This document shows, piece by piece, positions 8,920 to 18,194 of a DNA stretch of 64,000 nt. The stretch comes from Methylobacillus flagellatus KT (lineage in GTDB: Bacteria > Pseudomonadota > Gammaproteobacteria > Burkholderiales > Methylophilaceae). How positions within the stretch are numbered: position 1 is the stretch's first letter; every line of letters begins with the position of its first letter. The DNA is taken from positions 1,364,001 through 1,428,000 of the forward strand of contig NC_007947.1 in the NCBI RefSeq assembly GCF_000013705.1, given 5' to 3'. The notes beneath the pieces are model-generated. The model searched no databases and had not been told where the DNA came from. It worked only from the letters and a program-made list of their open reading frames with translations. Position numbers and translations under genes: made by a program.

Positions 8920-10899
8920 TTACGCCTGACTCGCTTGTTTGATTTGAAGATGCTTGTTTTCAATAGCCGTGACTTCTTCGACCGGCACGTAGTAGTCGAT
9001 ATCCTCGTTGTAACTACGCGCAATTACAGTCACCAGCATCGCGATGGTGCTGAGGATCACCAGCCACCAGATATGCCAGATGAAGGCAAAGCCGAACACC
9101 AGGCTGAACGCGCTGATGATCACGCCTTCAGAAGCATTCTTGGGCATATGGATCTTCTCGTATTTGGCAGGGGCCTTGGTGGCGCGGCCATCCTGCTTCA
9201 TTTCCCACCATTCATCCAGGTCCTTGACGACAGGGACATGAGCAAAGTTGTAGAAAGGAGGAGGTGACGAGGTGGACCACTCCAGTGTGCGGGCTCCCCA
9301 TGGATCGCCAGTCAGGTCCAGGTTCTGCTTGCGGTCACGGATGCTGACGTAGATCTGAACCAGCTGAACCACGATAGCTGCTCCGATGATGAATGCGCCT
9401 ACGAGCGCTACATACATCATTGGTGTCCATGCGGGGTTGTCATAGTTATTGAGGCGACGTGTCATTCCCATGAACCCTGCCATATACAGGGGGATGAAAG
9501 CCAGGAAGAAGCCGCTGATCCAAAGGTAGGCGGCGATACGGCCCAGTTTTTCATTGAGTTTGAAACCAAACGCCTTGGGGAACCAGTAGGTAAAGCCTGC
9601 CAGATAGCCGAATACTACACCGCCGATAATGACGTTGTGGAAGTGGGCGATCAGGAACAGGCTGTTATGGAGCACGAAGTCAGCTCCGGGTACTGCCAGC
9701 AATACCCCGGTCATGCCGCCAATGGTGAAAGTGATCAGGAAGCCGATGGTCCAGATGATCGGGGTGGAGAACTCAATACGGCCACGGTACATTGTAAAGA
9801 GCCAATTGAATATCTTCACGCCGGTTGGTATCGAGATGATCATGGTTGCAATGCCGAAAAACGCGTTGACATTGGCGCCTGCACCCATGGTGAAGAAGTG
9901 GTGTAGCCAGACGATGAACGACAAGATGGTGATGGCTGCGGTTGCCCACACCAGCGAAGTGTATCCAAACAGCTTTTTCTTCGTGAAGGTCGCGACAACT
10001 TCAGAGAAAATGCCGAAAGCAGGCAGGATCAGGATGTACACTTCAGGGTGGCCCCAGATCCAGATGAGGTTGACGTACATCATCTGGTTACCGCCCATGT
10101 CATTGGTGAAGAAATGGGTGCCTAGATAACGGTCCAATGTGAGAAGGGCGATGGTCGCCGTCAGTACCGGGAAAGCTGCCAGGATCAGGATGTTGGTACA
10201 CAGGGCAGTCCAAGTGAATACCGGCATTTTCATCAATGTCATACCGGGTGCGCGCATCTTCATGATGGTCACGAAGAAGTTGACCCCGGTAAGCAAGGTG
10301 CCTAACCCGGAAATCTGCAAGCTCCAGATCCAGTAGTCGACGCCTACGCCCGGGCTGTATTCGATGCCGGAAAGCGGAGGGTATGCCAGCCAGCCGGTCT
10401 GCGCAAACTCACCGACGCCGAGCGAGATGTTGATCAGCGCAACACCGACGACGAACAGCCAGAAACTCAGGGAATTCAGGAACGGGTAGGCAACATCGCG
10501 CGCACCAATCTGCAATGGCACGACAATGTTCATGAGGCCGACCATGAAAGGCATCGCCATGAAGAAAATCATGATGACGCCGTGAGCAGTGAAAATCTGG
10601 TCGTAGTGATGTGGCGGGAGGAAGCCTTCGGCCCCACCAGAAGCGACCGCGAGCTGGCCGCGCATCATGATGGCGTCGGCGAAGCCACGCAGCAGCATGA
10701 TGAGGGCAACGGCGATGTACATGACACCGATCTTCTTGTGGTCTACTGAAGTCAGCCACTCGGACCAGAGCCATTTCCATTTTTTAAAATGGGTGAGAGC
10801 AGCAACGATGCCCAAGCCCAACACGCCGACAACTGCCAGCGTGATCATGATGATCGGTTCGTGGTAGGGAACCGCTTCCAGGGTTAATTTGCCAAACAT
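8920..10899 (-). CDS. cyoB: Cytochrome bo3 ubiquinol oxidase subunit I
   Basis: Catalytic, proton-pumping subunit of 659 residues (E. coli 663). The quinol-site segment [11 protein letters not shown] and [13 protein letters not shown] match E. coli CyoB, including the Arg, Asp, His and Gln at the high-affinity quinone site. [13 protein letters not shown] contains the CuB His cross-linked to Tyr. The HH pair in WLHHFF and HFHNV hold the other CuB and heme ligands. The gene lies two bases from both neighbours, indicating one transcript from cyoA to cyoE. Confidence 0.98.
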   Translation of the reverse strand: MFGKLTLEAVPYHEPIIMITLAVVGVLGLGIVAALTHFKKWKWLWSEWLTSVDHKKIGVMYIAVALIMLLRGFADAIMMRGQLAVASGGAEGFLPPHHYDQIFTAHGVIMIFFMAMPFMVGLMNIVVPLQIGARDVAYPFLNSLSFWLFVVGVALINISLGVGEFAQTGWLAYPPLSGIEYSPGVGVDYWIWSLQISGLGTLLTGVNFFVTIMKMRAPGMTLMKMPVFTWTALCTNILILAAFPVLTATIALLTLDRYLGTHFFTNDMGGNQMMYVNLIWIWGHPEVYILILPAFGIFSEVVATFTKKKLFGYTSLVWATAAITILSFIVWLHHFFTMGAGANVNAFFGIATMIISIPTGVKIFNWLFTMYRGRIEFSTPIIWTIGFLITFTIGGMTGVLLAVPGADFVLHNSLFLIAHFHNVIIGGVVFGYLAGFTYWFPKAFGFKLNEKLGRIAAYLWISGFFLAFIPLYMAGFMGMTRRLNNYDNPAWTPMMYVALVGAFIIGAAIVVQLVQIYVSIRDRKQNLDLTGDPWGARTLEWSTSSPPPFYNFAHVPVVKDLDEWWEMKQDGRATKAPAKYEKIHMPKNASEGVIISAFSLVFGFAFIWHIWWLVILSTIAMLVTVIARSYNEDIDYYVPVEEVTAIENKHLQIKQASQA

Positions 10900-10901
10900 T
10901 T

Positions 10902-11789
10902 TTACTCCTTGCCCTCCGAAAGTGAGCGCGTATTCGAACCAGTGGAATGGGTGTATTTCGCGACAATGCTGTCATAGAGATCGGGCGTGACGGTAGAGAA
11001 ACGCTCAATCGGATTGTTGTATGAGGCTTTCTCCAGTGCAGCGTACCTATCAAGGTCAAGCGCAGTGCTGGATTGCTTCACTTGCTGCACCCATTCATCG
11101 AACTTTTCCTGGGAAGTGACATTGGCATTGAATTTCATGCCGGAGAAGCCGTGGCCACTGTAATTGGCGGAAAGTCCGCGGTAGACGCCCTCTTCATTGG
11201 CGATCAGGTGCAAGGTATTTTTCATACCAGCCATGGCATAGATTTGGCTGCCTAGCTGTGGGATGAAAAACGAGTTCATGACAGAGCCCGAGGTGACTTC
11301 GAAACGCACCGGGACATTGGCAGGGAATGCCAACTCATTTACGGTCGCAATGCCTTGTTCCGGATAGATGAACAGCCATTTCCAGTCCAGCGATACGACT
11401 TGGACCGTCATGTGGGGGTGTTCTGAATCAATCGGTTGGCGCGGGTCTAAGGAGTGAGTGGTTTTCCAGGTGATCGTGCCTAGAACCAGGATGATGAGGA
11501 TGGGAACGGTCCAGACAACAACTTCAATCTTATTGGAGTGCGCCCAGTCTGGGGTGTAGGTAGCTTGGGTGTTGGAAGCGCGATAGCGCCAAGCGAATAC
11601 GATTGTCATGATGATGACTGGAACCACGACAATCAGCATCAGTAATATCGCGGTGATGATCAGGGATTTTTCTTCAACTCCTACCTGGCCCTTGGGGTCG
11701 AACAGCACAAAGTCGCAACCACTCAGCAACAACGTGACACCTAGAGAAGACAATAGACTGAAAAGTCTGGGATATCGCTTTTTTATCAT
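10902..11789 (-). CDS. cyoA: Cytochrome bo3 ubiquinol oxidase subunit II (lipoprotein)
   Basis: First gene of the operon. It codes 295 residues with a lipobox LLSGC (Cys at about 25), two transmembrane helices (about 10-30 and 46-70) and a periplasmic cupredoxin-fold domain. As expected for a quinol oxidase, the CuA ligands of cytochrome c oxidases are missing. The C-terminal tail holds the COX-aromatic-rich segment. The complex oxidises ubiquinol and reduces O2 at the inner membrane. Confidence 0.96.
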   Translation of the reverse strand: MIKKRYPRLFSLLSSLGVTLLLSGCDFVLFDPKGQVGVEEKSLIITAILLMLIVVVPVIIMTIVFAWRYRASNTQATYTPDWAHSNKIEVVVWTVPILIILVLGTITWKTTHSLDPRQPIDSEHPHMTVQVVSLDWKWLFIYPEQGIATVNELAFPANVPVRFEVTSGSVMNSFFIPQLGSQIYAMAGMKNTLHLIANEEGVYRGLSANYSGHGFSGMKFNANVTSQEKFDEWVQQVKQSSTALDLDRYAALEKASYNNPIERFSTVTPDLYDSIVAKYTHSTGSNTRSLSEGKE

Positions 11790-12207
11790 TTCAGCATCTC
11801 AACTATAAAAGACGTATAAAACCATTGCCATACACCCCTGGACGACATTGTTGCCTGCCACCCAGGAATACCTATCATCGGCTGGTAAGCCACCGACATT
11901 TTGAAGTGTTGCCTGTAGGCGACACTTCAGGCTGGTCATCCATTGCCACCTTCGAGAATGCAACTCAAGTAAGTAATCATGAAAAGGGAGGAATGACTAC
12001 ATGCATGATAACCGCTCCCGATGAGTGGGCTGATCCCCCTACCAGCCCTATATTTTATACGATTAAACGCCTTAGGCCCACACCAAATAAGGACATTTTT
12101 TGTGATGGCTGGCGGGGTTTTGATGAGGATTGAAACAAATTGTTACAGCTGTCGTCTTGAAGTAACGGAATGTTACATGTCGGCTTGCGCAGACGATTGA
12201 GAGCCAA
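11790..12207. promoter_or_regulatory. cyo operon upstream region
   Basis: No gene is supported. On the cyo strand a TATAGT-like -10 lies within 35 bases of cyoA. A 12-bp inverted repeat with a 4-base loop (11902-11913 and 11918-11929, one G-T pair) lies about 113 bases upstream of cyoA, and GTAAC-N5-GTTAC lies at 12162-12176. The regulators are unknown. Confidence 0.4.
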
Positions 12208-12693
12208 TCAGTCTTGCGGTACGGTCTGAAATTCCTGTACCGGTTGCCAAGTGCGGTATCTCAATTCAAATCCCTGGGGAATGTAGACGACCACGGGCAG
12301 TTTACTGTTGTAGCGCACCACAAAACCGTTGCCATGAGCGGCAACAAACTTGGAGGTTTCGGTCCCGGATGGGCAGGCCATGCGGGTGGAGATCGGGCCG
12401 CCGATACTATTCACCTCATAATATGGATATCCCCAGCCTTTCACTGTGTGTTCAACCACTGTTGCGCCAAAGCTGTGGTGGTTGCAGTCGACCTGCATGG
12501 TTTTGCCGACCTGTAGCTCCAGTTTGGTGTTTTCCTCATCAGCTAACATGGGCAGATGAATGACGTTCCGCTGATAGCCATCTGCGGGCTGGGGGTACGG
12601 AACTTTCTCATCGAGCTTTCCGGCATGGGCGCAGCCTTGCAGCATTAACATTGTCAGGGAGGCGATGGCGGTTTCAATGGGGCGTAAGGACAT
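12208..12693 (-). CDS. eco: Ecotin-family serine protease inhibitor, predicted lipoprotein
   Basis: Inhibitor of trypsin-fold serine proteases. Its 161 residues align with E. coli ecotin at almost identical numbering: KVPYPQP, VDCN, GWGYPYYEV, ISTRMACPSG, RYNSKLPVVVY. The disulphide cysteines correspond (C70 and C107). The reactive-site P1 residue, Met in E. coli (mature 84), is Arg here (R104). Instead of an ordinary signal peptide the N-terminus ends in a lipobox-like LQGC at residue 21, so the protein may be lipid-anchored. Ribosome-binding site GAGGAAG precedes the ATG. Monocistronic. Confidence 0.93.
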   Translation of the reverse strand: MSLRPIETAIASLTMLMLQGCAHAGKLDEKVPYPQPADGYQRNVIHLPMLADEENTKLELQVGKTMQVDCNHHSFGATVVEHTVKGWGYPYYEVNSIGGPISTRMACPSGTETSKFVAAHGNGFVVRYNSKLPVVVYIPQGFELRYRTWQPVQEFQTVPQD

Positions 12694-12770
12694 GGCAAGC
12701 TTCCTCGAGAGTTAAAGGTAGCGTTACTCTACTCCGGGATTGCCATCTTGGTAAGTCACGAAGGTAAGGA

Positions 12771-12866
12771 TCAAGCGGCTCCTGACAACTCAACGATTTC
12801 CACGATCCAGTAAGCCAGTATCGCGATGAGGATGGCGGCGATGGTGAAGATAATGACTTTATGCAT
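12771..12866 (-). CDS. Putative 31-residue single-pass membrane peptide
   Basis: Small frame beginning MHKVIIFTIAA with one uninterrupted hydrophobic segment and an acidic end (VEIVELSGAA). A longer reading from 12968 adds an unlikely polar N-terminus. No clear ribosome-binding site, so this is tentative; similar short membrane peptides are often missed by annotation. Confidence 0.35.
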   Translation of the reverse strand: MHKVIIFTIAAILIAILAYWIVEIVELSGAA

Positions 12867-12976
12867 GGCTGAGTGCAGTGGAATTGACGAACTCACAGTA
12901 TGTGGCGCGCAACCTGTGGGAAGGATTCCGTGATTATCCGAAACCGCTGTCAGAAAAACTAACGCCATCTATCAAA

Positions 12977-12999
12977 ATGGCGCCGCAAAGGGCGCCATT
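12977..12999 (-). terminator. Terminator of the 13022-13378 gene
   Basis: AATGGCGCC and its complement around a 5-base loop, followed on the minus strand by TTTT. Located just beyond the stop codon of the minus-strand gene. Confidence 0.75.
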
Positions 13000-13021
13000 C
13001 TTGCTCAAATCATGTTGTTGT

Positions 13022-13378
13022 CTAGACCCGCTCAGGGCGGAATGGCTCCAGTACGCAACGGATCTCCAGCACCTTAGCTTCGTTTTCAACCCCTTCTTCC
13101 TTGGTAAAGCTTACCTTGGTATTCCGTGGGGCCGTATAGACGACGTTTCCGGCCTTCTTGATCTGTTCTGCAGTGTTTTGCAGGCGGGCAGAGCATGCTT
13201 CGATATCATCGTGCACGGAAGTCTTGAGTAGGTAGTTGTTTTCCAGATGGTCGAAAATCGCAATCACTGTGCTCCATTGGCCGGGTTGGGGGTTGAGCTT
13301 GGATACGTCTTCAGCGGCATATGCTTGTGCGGAAAAAGCACCGATCATGGTCAGCGCGGCAAGAGTACGTTTCATCAT
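13022..13378 (-). CDS. Hypothetical exported protein
   Basis: Protein of 118 residues with a clear signal peptide (MMKRTLAALTMIGAF, cleavage after AYA). The start at 13378 is chosen because GAGGAAAG lies 8 bases upstream; a Met five codons further upstream is an alternative. The mature part contains two cysteines (EACSARL and EIRCVL) that could form a disulphide, and is otherwise unremarkable. No family recognised; periplasmic location is inferred from the signal peptide. Confidence 0.75.
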   Translation of the reverse strand: MMKRTLAALTMIGAFSAQAYAAEDVSKLNPQPGQWSTVIAIFDHLENNYLLKTSVHDDIEACSARLQNTAEQIKKAGNVVYTAPRNTKVSFTKEEGVENEAKVLEIRCVLEPFRPERV

Positions 13379-13679
13379 GTTGGCTTTCCTCATATGGGTT
13401 ATTCATTTATTGAGTGTTGCGAATGGGAGTAGACCGCGACAGTCGCAAAAAGTGCCCACCAGACCAGGATGCAATGTTTCATGCACATGTTCTGTGGATA
13501 AGGTTGTGGGAGATATCAGGATGGCTGGCCTAAGTGCTTGTCGAGGCAGTACAAGCCCGGACTGACCATATTTTGGGCAACACCGAGGGCATGTTCAGCA
13601 GGACGGGAACTCTATGGAAAAACAGTTGTAAAAGGGCAGTGTTGAATACAGTGGTCTCAATTTGATGACATAATGCATC
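13379..13679. other. Intergenic, relA upstream region
   Basis: About 300 bases between the divergent exported-protein gene and relA. A GACATAAT -10-like element lies just before relA, but no well-spaced -35 is apparent. Nothing else recognised. Confidence 0.4.
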
Positions 13680-15902
13680 ATGGTGTTTGTTCCTGATCTC
13701 CTTTCTCAGGCCAGCGCGCAAGGAGCGCTGGATGTTGGGGCCTGGCTTGCATCCCTGGAAGGGCAATTCTCTACGGAAGAGGTTGCGCTCATTCGCCACA
13801 GCGTGGATTTTGCCGCGCCGTGCTATGCCGGCAGCCTCGAAATCACGACGGTGCCTGTCTTGCACCATGTGTTGGGAGTGGCCTCCATCCTGGTCGGGAT
13901 GAGCATGGATGCGGAAACGATTGCCGCCACGGTGCTTCATGCCTGCCCGGAATATCTGCCTGGATGGAAAGAAAAGCTGCAACAGGCGTTCTCGCCGCAG
14001 ATAGTGGCCTTGGTTGAGGGCTTCGCGCGTATGGAGCAGATCCAGAGCTTCAGCCGTCCGGACATCGGCCGCACCAAGGATCGCAAGAAGGACAGCGAGG
14101 CCCAGCAGGCACAGGTCGAGAGCATGCGTAAAATGCTGCTTGCCATGGTGGAGGATATCCGCGTGGTGCTGATCAAGCTGGCAGACAGGGTGGAAACCCT
14201 GCGCAGTCTGGCGGGAGCGCCCGAGGATGAGCAGCTGCGCATCGCTGAGGAGGCGAAGACGATTTATGCGCCCCTGGCGAATCGTCTTGGTGTCTGGCAT
14301 ATCAAGTGGGAGCTGGAAGACCTCTCGCTGCGCTTTCTCGAGCCCAAACTCTATAAGGAAATCGCCAAGCTGCTGGCCGAGAAGCGTGTCGGCCGTGAGC
14401 AATATATCAAGGAAGTATTGGAGATATTGCAGCAGCAATTGCAGTCTGCAGGCATTCAGGCTGACATGATGGGCCGCCCCAAGCATATTTACAGCATTGT
14501 CAACAAGATGCGCCGCAAGCAGCTTTCCTTCAACGAGTTATACGACGTGCGCGCAGTGCGCATTCTCGTGGACGATGTCAAGGATTGCTATGCAGTGCTC
14601 GGGCTGATCCACAATCTTTGGCAGCCTATCCCCAAGGAGTTCGATGACTACATCGCACGTCCCAAGAGCAACAATTATCGTTCCCTGCATACGGTCGTGA
14701 TCGGTCCGCGTAACCTGCCGCTGGAAATCCAGATCCGCACTCATGAAATGCACTATCACTCCGAGCTGGGCGTGGCTGCACACTGGCGATACAAAGAGGG
14801 CGGCAGGGCCGACAGCAAGTTCGATGACAAAATCGTCTGGTTGCGGCAAATCCTCGAGTGGAGGCAGGAGGTATCCGATGACGGCGGGAATGCAGGCCAT
14901 TTCAGGAATGAAATGTTCCAGGACAAGGTCTACGTGCTGACTCCGCAAGGAAAAGTCGTGGACCTGCCGCGGGGTGCGACGCCGGTGGACTTCGCCTACA
15001 TCGTGCATACTGATCTTGGGCATCGAACCCGCGGCGCCAAGGTGGACGGCAGCATTGTGCCGCTCAACTACAAATTGCAAAATGGCCAGCGCGTTGAAAT
15101 TCTCGCGGCAAAACAAGGGGGGCCAAGCAGGGACTGGCTGAACCCCAACCTTGGCTACCTGCAAAGCTCGCGCGCTCGCGCCAAGGTACGGCATTGGTTC
15201 CGCTACCAAAACTTCGAAGAGGATGTTGCCCAGGGTCGTCTACGGCTGGACAAGGAGTTGCACCGCTTGGGCGCGGTTGACGTCAACCTGGAAAAAATTG
15301 CCCAGAAACTGCATTACCCCAAACTGGAAGAGTTGCTGGCCGCGATCGGCCGCGGAGAAATCGGCGAGCACCAGATCACCCAGGCCGTGCAAAGCGAATT
15401 GCCGGCCAAGCCTGAGCAGGACGTGCCGTTCCTGCTCAAGTCGGGAGGCGATACTGACTCTTCAGGCGTCTTGGTAGAAGGGGTCGGCAACCTGATGACT
15501 TATATGGCGAAGTGCTGCAAACCTGCACCGCCGGATGCGATCATCGGCTACGTGACGCGGGGGCGGGGCGTGACCATCCATCGCCAGGCCTGCCCCTTCA
15601 TCAAGCGCTTGCCCGAGGAAAAACATGACCGGCTGCTGGCAACCCAATGGGGCAATCGCCAGGAAAAGCTTGCCGGCGTGGACATCGACATCGAGGCCTA
15701 TGACCGCCAGGGCTTGCTGCGCGACATCAGCGACCTATTTGCGCGCGAGCGCGTGAATGTCACGCAGGTCAGGACGCAGAGTCGCAATAACCAGGCCAGG
15801 ATGAGTTTTTCCATTGAGATTGCAGACCTGGAGCAGTTGGCGAGGTTACTGGCTTTGTTACGCCAGGTACCTAGCGTCAATTCGGCACAGCGGCACCTAT
15901 AG
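13680..15902 (+). CDS. relA: GTP pyrophosphokinase RelA (ppGpp synthetase)
   Basis: Ribosome-associated stringent-response synthetase of 740 residues. The pseudo-hydrolase region is degenerate: the HD catalytic pair is replaced by HA (residues 87-88, VLHACPEYL), so hydrolysis is not expected. The synthetase domain (about 230-345) carries the acidic EFDD motif at 320-323, which separates RelA-type synthetases from bifunctional SpoT enzymes. TGS follows at about 400-455, with the zinc-finger/helical region and a C-terminal ACT domain (about 665-740). The ATG start lies after AT-rich sequence. A bifunctional SpoT must be encoded elsewhere to degrade ppGpp. Confidence 0.95.
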   Translation: MVFVPDLLSQASAQGALDVGAWLASLEGQFSTEEVALIRHSVDFAAPCYAGSLEITTVPVLHHVLGVASILVGMSMDAETIAATVLHACPEYLPGWKEKLQQAFSPQIVALVEGFARMEQIQSFSRPDIGRTKDRKKDSEAQQAQVESMRKMLLAMVEDIRVVLIKLADRVETLRSLAGAPEDEQLRIAEEAKTIYAPLANRLGVWHIKWELEDLSLRFLEPKLYKEIAKLLAEKRVGREQYIKEVLEILQQQLQSAGIQADMMGRPKHIYSIVNKMRRKQLSFNELYDVRAVRILVDDVKDCYAVLGLIHNLWQPIPKEFDDYIARPKSNNYRSLHTVVIGPRNLPLEIQIRTHEMHYHSELGVAAHWRYKEGGRADSKFDDKIVWLRQILEWRQEVSDDGGNAGHFRNEMFQDKVYVLTPQGKVVDLPRGATPVDFAYIVHTDLGHRTRGAKVDGSIVPLNYKLQNGQRVEILAAKQGGPSRDWLNPNLGYLQSSRARAKVRHWFRYQNFEEDVAQGRLRLDKELHRLGAVDVNLEKIAQKLHYPKLEELLAAIGRGEIGEHQITQAVQSELPAKPEQDVPFLLKSGGDTDSSGVLVEGVGNLMTYMAKCCKPAPPDAIIGYVTRGRGVTIHRQACPFIKRLPEEKHDRLLATQWGNRQEKLAGVDIDIEAYDRQGLLRDISDLFARERVNVTQVRTQSRNNQARMSFSIEIADLEQLARLLALLRQVPSVNSAQRHL

Positions 15903-15927
15903 CTCCTTTGATATAAGAAGATAATGG

Positions 15928-16550
15928 CTAAGGTGGGAGATAGTCTCGGGGCACGTGCCACAAATACCAGGCGGCGCTGCTGCGGTGGGGGCTCCACGCC
16001 AATCCGATGTCCCGCAGGAGGCGAGGGGTGGGCGCCGTGCTCAGCCCCTTCAGTCGGCGGAATCCCTCGCGTACACCTAGGTCGTCAACGGGCAGGATAT
16101 CGGCACGCCTCAAGGTGTGCATGAGCATCATTTCCACCGTCCAGCGCCCGATTCCCGGCAATGCGGTGAGCTGGGTAATCAACGCCTCGTCCTCCATCGC
16201 CAGCGCAGTTGCATGGTCGGGGATGTTCCCGGCGAGCGCCGCCTGGGCAAGGCCGGTAATGTATGTGATCTTGCGGCCGGAAAACCCGCACGCGCGCAGT
16301 TGCGCGACATCGGTGGCCAGTAATGCGGCAGGCGCGGGGAACTGTCCGCCGTGCAACTCCAGTAGTCTGCCGAGGATCGCGGCGGCAGCCTTGCCATGCA
16401 GTTGCTGGTAGGCTACCGCCCTGACCAGCGCCTCGTATGGCTCCTGGGTGTCGGGAGCGGTGTCAGGCCTGGGCCTATCATTGTTACCAGCCTGGCCCAG
16501 TCAGCATCAAGCGATGCCAAGAACTGGCTGGCTTCTGAAGGGGATGGCAT
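15928..16550 (-). pseudogene. Frameshifted AlkA-like DNA-3-methyladenine glycosylase (HhH-GPD)
   Basis: Base-excision repair glycosylase of the HhH-GPD superfamily, read in two frames. The 5' part starts at ATG 16550 (ASQFLASLDADWARLV...MIGPGLTP). About 40 codons in, near 16440, the homologous reading jumps to the -1 frame and continues EPYEALVRAVAYQQLHGKA through the helix-hairpin-helix LPGIGRWTVEM, the catalytic Asp in LPVDDLGVREG, and RSSAAWYLW. Total length is 623 bases, one short of a whole number of codons, so a single-base deletion explains it. It would otherwise be about 207 residues, the usual length. Divergent from alkB. A sequencing error or ribosomal slippage at CACCCAGGA cannot be excluded. 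Confidence 0.8.
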
Positions 16551-16717
16551 GGAATATCCGGTGTTCTCAAGTTTTCGGGGAGAATGGCAGCATACGCGTT
16601 TCGTCAGCCAGATGGAGATAAATTCAATCACAAGAATCACCAAACCTGCACCTGTTGAGGTTTGCTAGACTGATGGCATGTTATGCCATGAAAAGAAGGC
16701 TGCTCGGGGGTGAGTCA

Positions 16718-17398
16718 ATGACGCCAATGAATTCAGGGGATAAGCCAACGAGTGCTATGCACGGTGACTTGTTCAGCGAGGCATCGACCCCGGCAGCGTT
16801 GGTCCCCGGTGCCTATATCTTACGTGGCTTTGCCAGCGAGCAGGATCAACAGCTCCTGCATGACTTGCAAACCGTATTGGCCCAAGCGCCATGGCGGCAT
16901 ATGCAGACGCCGGGCGGCTTAGCCATGTCGGTTGCCATGTGTAACTGCGGTCGATTGGGCTGGGTGTCGGACCGTGCTGGGTACCGGTATACCACCCATG
17001 ATCCCTTATCCGGCAAGGTATGGCCGGCGATGCCGCCATCCTTTGCTGCGCTGGCCCAATCCGCCGCCGCTACTGTCGGGTTCGCCCGGTTCGTGCCGGA
17101 TGCCTGCCTGATCAACCGCTACCAGACCGGTGCCAAGCTCAGCCTGCACCAGGACAAGGACGAGCAGGATTTCTCGCAGCCTATCGTATCGGTTTCCCTA
17201 GGGCTGGCGGCTACCTTCCTGTTTGGTGGCCTGCGGCGGAGCGATCCGGTGTTGCGTACCGAGCTCAATCATGGCGATGTCGTGGTCTGGGGTGGCCAGG
17301 CCCGCTTGCGTTACCATGGTATCCTGCCGCTCAAGCCGGGCGAGCATCCCTTGACGGGCGATGTGCGCATCAACCTGACTTTTCGCGCGGCAGGCTAG
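16718..17398 (+). CDS. alkB: Alkylated DNA repair dioxygenase AlkB
   Basis: Fe(II)/2-oxoglutarate dioxygenase that removes methyl groups from 1-methyladenine and 3-methylcytosine by oxidation. With the start at 16718 (226 residues), iron ligands H144, D146 and H200 and 2-oxoglutarate-binding R217 and R223 are each offset by exactly 13 from the E. coli residues (131, 133, 187, 204, 210). An upstream in-frame Met at 16655 is possible, but the 16718 ATG has a GGGGTGAG ribosome-binding site. The divergent frameshifted glycosylase makes this an alkylation-repair pair. Confidence 0.96.
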   Translation: MTPMNSGDKPTSAMHGDLFSEASTPAALVPGAYILRGFASEQDQQLLHDLQTVLAQAPWRHMQTPGGLAMSVAMCNCGRLGWVSDRAGYRYTTHDPLSGKVWPAMPPSFAALAQSAAATVGFARFVPDACLINRYQTGAKLSLHQDKDEQDFSQPIVSVSLGLAATFLFGGLRRSDPVLRTELNHGDVVVWGGQARLRYHGILPLKPGEHPLTGDVRINLTFRAAG

Positions 17399-17491
17399 TG
17401 GCTAATCTATCGTCTCAACCTATCTTCCAAGTTGTGTTTGTTGTTAAATGCAGCTTGCTTCACTTTTGACCACGATAATCAGGAACATGTC

Positions 17492-18190
17492 ATGAAAACC
17501 GCTGTCGCCCTGCGCCACATTGCATTCGAGGACCTTGATGGAATTGCACCTTTACTCACTCGCGCAGGCTATGAAGTGCATTACGTCGATACGCCCAATG
17601 CCACGGATAAGGCACTCAAACAGGCAGGTGATGCTGATTTGTTGGTGATATTGGGTGGGCCCATCGGCGTCTACCAGACCGTGGAATTCCCCTTTCTGCA
17701 AGCGGTGATCGACCTGGCTCAAGCCCGCTTGCAACATGGGCAGCCGACATTGGGCATATGCCTGGGCGCGCAAATCATGGCGTTGGCGCTGAATGCCAAA
17801 GTGTATGCTGGAGAATCAGGCAAGGAGATAGGCTGGAGCCCATTGAGTCTGACTGCGGAAGGCCGGCAATCTCCCTTGACCGCATTGGGGGAGGAGCAAC
17901 CAGTGCTGCATTGGCATGGCGATACCTTCGACCTGCCGCAAGGCGCGGTCCGATTGGCGTCATCAGCGCTGTATGCCAATCAGGCATTTGCTTACGGCAA
18001 GCACGGCTTGGCTTTGCAATTCCATATCGAGGTGACGGCGGCAGGGCTGGAGCGCTGGTATGTCGGGCATATCGGCGAGCTGGGCGGATTGTCGATACCC
18101 GAGTTGCGCAAGCAGGGGCAGGTACTGGCGCCGCAGCTTGCACCCAAGCTCGAGAAAGTGATCGCGCAGTGGCTGGGCCAGTTGTCTTGA
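17492..18190 (+). CDS. Class I glutamine amidotransferase (GuaA-type GATase1)
   Basis: Cytoplasmic protein of 232 residues containing a single GATase1 domain. The nucleophile elbow GICLGAQ provides the catalytic Cys, QFHIEV the His and Glu, and LVILGGPIG the oxyanion region. It resembles stand-alone GMP-synthase-like amidotransferases of unknown acceptor. Start chosen at ATG 17492, preceded by CAGGAAC; the frame upstream of it is not conserved in character. It ends 4 bases before the GNAT gene, so the two are probably co-transcribed. Confidence 0.9.
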   Translation: MKTAVALRHIAFEDLDGIAPLLTRAGYEVHYVDTPNATDKALKQAGDADLLVILGGPIGVYQTVEFPFLQAVIDLAQARLQHGQPTLGICLGAQIMALALNAKVYAGESGKEIGWSPLSLTAEGRQSPLTALGEEQPVLHWHGDTFDLPQGAVRLASSALYANQAFAYGKHGLALQFHIEVTAAGLERWYVGHIGELGGLSIPELRKQGQVLAPQLAPKLEKVIAQWLGQLS

Positions 18191-18194
18191 CGAC

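Noticed and set aside
11825..12133. 102-codon open frame upstream of cyoA
   Set aside because: No ribosome-binding site, atypical residue content, and it covers the cyo promoter region.
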